Below, piece after piece: positions 60,953-64,000 of a stretch of 64,000 bases of DNA. The position numbers and the translations under genes are program-made. The notes under the pieces were generated by a model. The model was not told the DNA's origin. It made no database searches and worked only from the letters and a program-made list of their open reading frames with translations. Each line of letters opens with the position of its first letter. Within the stretch, counting starts at the first letter, position 1. Origin of the DNA: Paenibacillus terricola (GTDB taxonomy: Bacteria; Bacillota; Bacilli; Paenibacillales; Paenibacillaceae); the NCBI RefSeq assembly GCF_014779765.1, contig NZ_JACXZA010000005.1:557013-621012 (forward strand), written 5' to 3'.

Positions 60953-62566
60953 TTAAGCTAATCCGTGGCCATACGCGTACTGCTCCGTTATCGTAACGGG
61001 AAGCTTGCCTAACGGCCTAGCTTCTCCAGCAAGAACTTTCGCCAGCGCCTCCATCATAATCGGCCGGTTCTCGTAGCAGGCCAGATAGCCATGTACTTTC
61101 GGGAACTGGTTCAGATCGTACGGATTGCGCAGTGCTGCGACAACGACCTTCACGCCGTCTCTAGCAAGCAGTCCGTTCACAAGCGCGGTCTGACCGGTGG
61201 AGAAGGACGCGTTATACGTGCCGACCACCACCTGTGCATATCCGGCACTTGCTTGCAGCGCCTGCTCAATTTCCTCTTGTGTCGGCTCCGTTCCGATGAC
61301 ATGTTCCACAACTGTGCCATTATAGGCACGAAGCGCGCTGCCGATCGTCACATTCTGAGCAATGATCTCGTCGACCTCCGTATTCGTCCGTACTTCCGGC
61401 CAAATGACGAACGTCGGTACACCCTTCTGCAGCGGCACGGCCTGGTTCTCGTTGCGCACCAGCGTTACACTGTGCTCCGCCGCTTCACGCGCCACCGCGA
61501 GATGCGTCTCGGATCCAATAGCGGCGTCGTCTCCGATCACGCTGCTGCCGGCCTGCCCGCGGCGGAGCTTCAACTCGACAATTCGGCGCACCGATTGATC
61601 GATCCGTTCCTCGGTAAGCTCGCCGCTAGCGACGGCCGCATGAATCGCTTCGAATGCCTCAAGCTGCCGATCCAACCGATGGCTGACTAATACAAGATCA
61701 ACACCCGCTTGAAGTGACATGACAGCGCCCTTGCCAATGCCGACCGTCTCCGAGATCGCCTTCATCTCTAAGCAGTCTGTAACGATAACGCCGTTATAAC
61801 CAAGCTCTTCCCGAAGCAATCCGGTAATAATATTGTTCGACAGCGTAGATGGGACGCCTGAATTCTCATAGGCCGGGAACATCACATGCGCCGTCATGAT
61901 CGCATCGACACCCGCTTCAATGGCTCTACGGAACGGGACAAGCTCTACTGCATGCAGTCTGTCATGGTCATGCCTTACGACGGGAAGCTCGTGATGAGAA
62001 TCCGCCGATGTATCGCCATGACCCGGAAAATGCTTCGCGCAAGCCGACACGCCCGACTCTTGATAGCCCTCAATCGCCGCCGCGCCCAGCTCAGCTACCT
62101 TCTCTGGGTTCTCTCCGAAGGACCTGACACCGATAACAGGGTTCGCCGGATTGTTGTTCACATCCAGACAAGGTGCGAAGTTCATATTGATGCCCATCTG
62201 CAGCAGCTCGTCGGCCGATACTCTTGCCGTACGATAGGCATATTCCAACCTGCCCGTCGCCCCAATAGCCATATTGCCTGGCATCAGCGCAACGTCCTGA
62301 TCAATTCGCGACACCATGCCGCCCTCTTGGTCGATTGCGATCCAGAGCGGAACGTCCGTCACTTTGCTCGACAACGCTTGAAGCTCAGCCGACAACCTTG
62401 CAACCTCGCTGCTTGGGCCAACATTGCGTCGGAAATAAATAATGCCGCCAAGCTTATAATCTTGAATCAGCTGCTTAATGCCTTCCGTTGGCGTTGTACC
62501 GTCGAATCCACACATGACGATCTGGCCGATTTTGTCCCGCAAGCTCCACGTCGATAAGTCCACCAT
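60953..62566 (-). CDS. nagZ: GH3 beta-N-acetylhexosaminidase (NagZ-like)
   Basis: The start at 62566 (MVDLSTWSLRDKIGQ) has GGGGGG upstream and lies two bases past the previous stop. The 537-residue enzyme has the GH3 barrel: IDQEGGMVSRI, KHFPGHGDTSADSHHELP (NagZ-type Asp-His general acid/base loop, ~177-193), and nucleophile Asp in VTDCLEMKA (~263). A C-terminal alpha/beta sandwich follows. It should release GlcNAc from muropeptides or chito-oligosaccharides. No signal peptide is seen, so it is cytosolic. It is in an operon with the response regulator upstream. Confidence 0.9.
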   Translation of the reverse strand: MVDLSTWSLRDKIGQIVMCGFDGTTPTEGIKQLIQDYKLGGIIYFRRNVGPSSEVARLSAELQALSSKVTDVPLWIAIDQEGGMVSRIDQDVALMPGNMAIGATGRLEYAYRTARVSADELLQMGINMNFAPCLDVNNNPANPVIGVRSFGENPEKVAELGAAAIEGYQESGVSACAKHFPGHGDTSADSHHELPVVRHDHDRLHAVELVPFRRAIEAGVDAIMTAHVMFPAYENSGVPSTLSNNIITGLLREELGYNGVIVTDCLEMKAISETVGIGKGAVMSLQAGVDLVLVSHRLDRQLEAFEAIHAAVASGELTEERIDQSVRRIVELKLRRGQAGSSVIGDDAAIGSETHLAVAREAAEHSVTLVRNENQAVPLQKGVPTFVIWPEVRTNTEVDEIIAQNVTIGSALRAYNGTVVEHVIGTEPTQEEIEQALQASAGYAQVVVGTYNASFSTGQTALVNGLLARDGVKVVVAALRNPYDLNQFPKVHGYLACYENRPIMMEALAKVLAGEARPLGKLPVTITEQYAYGHGLA

Positions 62567-62568
62567 GC

Positions 62569-64000
62569 TTATTCCCCCCAAGTTTCCTTGTTCTTGCCGG
62601 CTCGCTTCTCCCGATATTCAGAAGGGATTTCTCCCGTAATCTTATGGAACACTTTCGTAAAATAACGCCGCTCCGCATAGCCGACCGACCGTCCGATATC
62701 GGTAATGCTCCGGTCTGTCATTAGCAGCAGCGACTTCGCAAGCGCAATGCGTTCCGCCGTCACATACTCGACGAACGTACAGCCAACATGCTGCTTGAAC
62801 AGCTGACTGAAGTAGCTCGCGCTAATGCCGAGATTGCCTGCCACCTCGTCGATGCCGAGGTCGCGCGACAGATGAGCGCCGATGTAATCCTTCGCTGTAT
62901 GCATAAGCACATCGCCCGATTTACGACTCATCGACGACTCCAGACTCGCATTCATGATGCGCCGCACAACGGCCAGCATATCCTTCACACGAGTTGCCTG
63001 CTCCATAACGGTCCAGATTTCTTTCTCCTCCGCGGCGGACAGCACATTCAGATCGCGCATCTCCCGCATCAGATGCATCGCGGCAAAATGGACCAGCTTC
63101 TCCGCATGCGCCAGCGATCTTCCCGGCACCGCTTGAACGCGTGCCGTCAACTGCTGCAGCACCGTCTCTACTCCCTCACGGTCGTTGCGCTTAAGTGCGG
63201 ACACCAGCTCCTCCAGGGTCACCCACAGCGTCTCTTCCCCGTCCGTTGCTGCATCCCCTTCGCTCGATAGCAGAATCGAGCGATCCTTGACGGATGCCAG
63301 ATGCACCTTCTTCTGCAGCGAACGATACGTTGCAGACAGCTCCTCGAGCGGAATTTCATGCGGATGCGCGCCTATCGACAGCTTAACGCCAACATGGCTC
63401 TCAACCGCCGATTGCAGCAATCCGGCCCAACACCGCACATTCACCTCAGTGACCGCGGCCTCTGCCTCGTCCTTCTCGTGCAGAATACACCATTCGCCCT
63501 CGCGCATTTGCAGCACGGCATATCGCAGCCCTTCGCTTTGCAGCGCATCCTGCAGCACGTTGCGAACAGCGAAATTGCGAAGCTTCCGATCTTGCTCGGA
63601 CGTGAAACGATACTTGTGCGTATAGTCGTCAATATCAGCAAGCATTAGAATATATCGGAACCGACTTGCATCGACCTCTACATCATCGAACATGAACTGT
63701 GTCTGCACAGACGAATAGTCCATCAGAATATCGTAGAGCATCTTCTCGTGCACGAGATGAACCGCTTGGCCAAGCTGCGCCTGCGCTGCATGCCGCTCCC
63801 GTCTGCGTTCGCGAATCGTATCCGCGAGCCGTCCGATAATATTCGTCAGCTCCTCATAGTCAATCGGCTTAAGCACATAATCGCGCACGCCGAACTTCAT
63901 GACCGAACGGGCATATTCGAAGTCCTGATAACCGGTCAGCATGACGACCTCGGCTTCTTCACCGAGCTCGCGCAGCCGTCCAAGGAAGGCGATGCCATCC
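62569..64000 (-). CDS. Response regulator, receiver plus AraC-type DNA-binding domain (partial, N-terminus off the right edge)
   Basis: The frame is open to the right edge (477 codons seen). The visible start holds the end of a receiver domain (FLGRLRELGEEAEVVMLTGYQDFEYA, then the conserved Lys in DYVLKPIDYEELTNII). The phospho-acceptor Asp is outside the window. A ~230-residue middle domain follows. The AraC pair closes it: IDEVAGNLGISASYFSQLFKQHVGCTFVEYV and ITDIGRSVGYAERRYFTKVFHKITGEIPSEYR. YesN-type regulators with a YesM-like kinase control sugar-uptake and hydrolase genes. The downstream GH3 gene is a likely member of its operon. Confidence 0.9.
   Translation of the reverse strand, partial: DGIAFLGRLRELGEEAEVVMLTGYQDFEYARSVMKFGVRDYVLKPIDYEELTNIIGRLADTIRERRRERHAAQAQLGQAVHLVHEKMLYDILMDYSSVQTQFMFDDVEVDASRFRYILMLADIDDYTHKYRFTSEQDRKLRNFAVRNVLQDALQSEGLRYAVLQMREGEWCILHEKDEAEAAVTEVNVRCWAGLLQSAVESHVGVKLSIGAHPHEIPLEELSATYRSLQKKVHLASVKDRSILLSSEGDAATDGEETLWVTLEELVSALKRNDREGVETVLQQLTARVQAVPGRSLAHAEKLVHFAAMHLMREMRDLNVLSAAEEKEIWTVMEQATRVKDMLAVVRRIMNASLESSMSRKSGDVLMHTAKDYIGAHLSRDLGIDEVAGNLGISASYFSQLFKQHVGCTFVEYVTAERIALAKSLLLMTDRSITDIGRSVGYAERRYFTKVFHKITGEIPSEYREKRAGKNKETWGE

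Overview
The window looks like a chromosomal segment of a spore-forming Bacillota, most likely Paenibacillus or a close relative. The reasons are moderate GC, strong AGGAGG-type ribosome sites, spore genes (a gamma-type small acid-soluble protein and a PdaA-like deacetylase), copper-amine-oxidase N-domain and S-layer-homology surface proteins, large modular glycanases, and Bacillus-type families (YdjO, YmfJ/DUF3243, MhqR/MhqO/MhqD, OatA). The genus is inferred from gene content only.

Layout. 0-9 kb: an RNase H-like gene cut by the left edge, an NlpC/P60 lipoprotein, an ArsR-type regulator, membrane proteins, a chemoreceptor, and two spore genes. 8.7-15.6 kb: a 1167-residue GH26 mannanase with a catabolite-control site, then YmfJ-like, HTH-PBP regulator, YdjO-like and aldo/keto reductase genes. 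15.7-22.2 kb: an AT-rich accessory stretch with a two-gene split sigma factor (SigO/RsoA-like), a secreted 3D-domain protein and its membrane-anchored neighbour. It also holds a broken STAND (NB-ARC) ATPase flanked by two diverged ~200-bp direct repeats. 22.3-28.1 kb: an AfuA-type ABC importer operon with a PHP phosphoesterase and an RpiR regulator. 28.3-34.8 kb: an exported FAD protein, an AraC regulator, an SGNH hydrolase and a quinone-stress (mhq) cluster with a matching pair of operators. 35-42 kb: a glycosyltransferase/PlsY-like pair, a 51-bp-period hairpin array, a second chemoreceptor and a membrane-anchored GH5 cellulase. 42-49 kb: the locus described next. 49-64 kb: YdjG/YdjI-like envelope-stress proteins, OatA-like, CapA-like, surface proteins, a kinase, NagZ-like GH3 and a response regulator cut by the right edge.

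The most interesting system lies at about 44.0-49.0 kb. A Ro60 orthologue (Rsr) and an RlaP-type nucleotidyltransferase form an overlapping minus-strand operon. Two tandem RNAs sit just upstream on the same strand, and two overlapping WYL-domain regulators diverge on the plus strand. The two RNAs share one architecture: an end-pairing helix, a 5/8-nt asymmetric internal loop and a 7-bp helix. The helices covary between the copies, so these are almost certainly Y RNAs. The longer one encloses a circularly permuted tRNA mimic with perfect T-arm, closed acceptor stem, U8-A9 and D-arm. It also has an anticodon-arm-like hairpin with a UCU loop. This is a candidate RNA-surveillance/RNA-repair island.

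All statements rest on reading the sequence and general family knowledge; no searches or folding programs were run.
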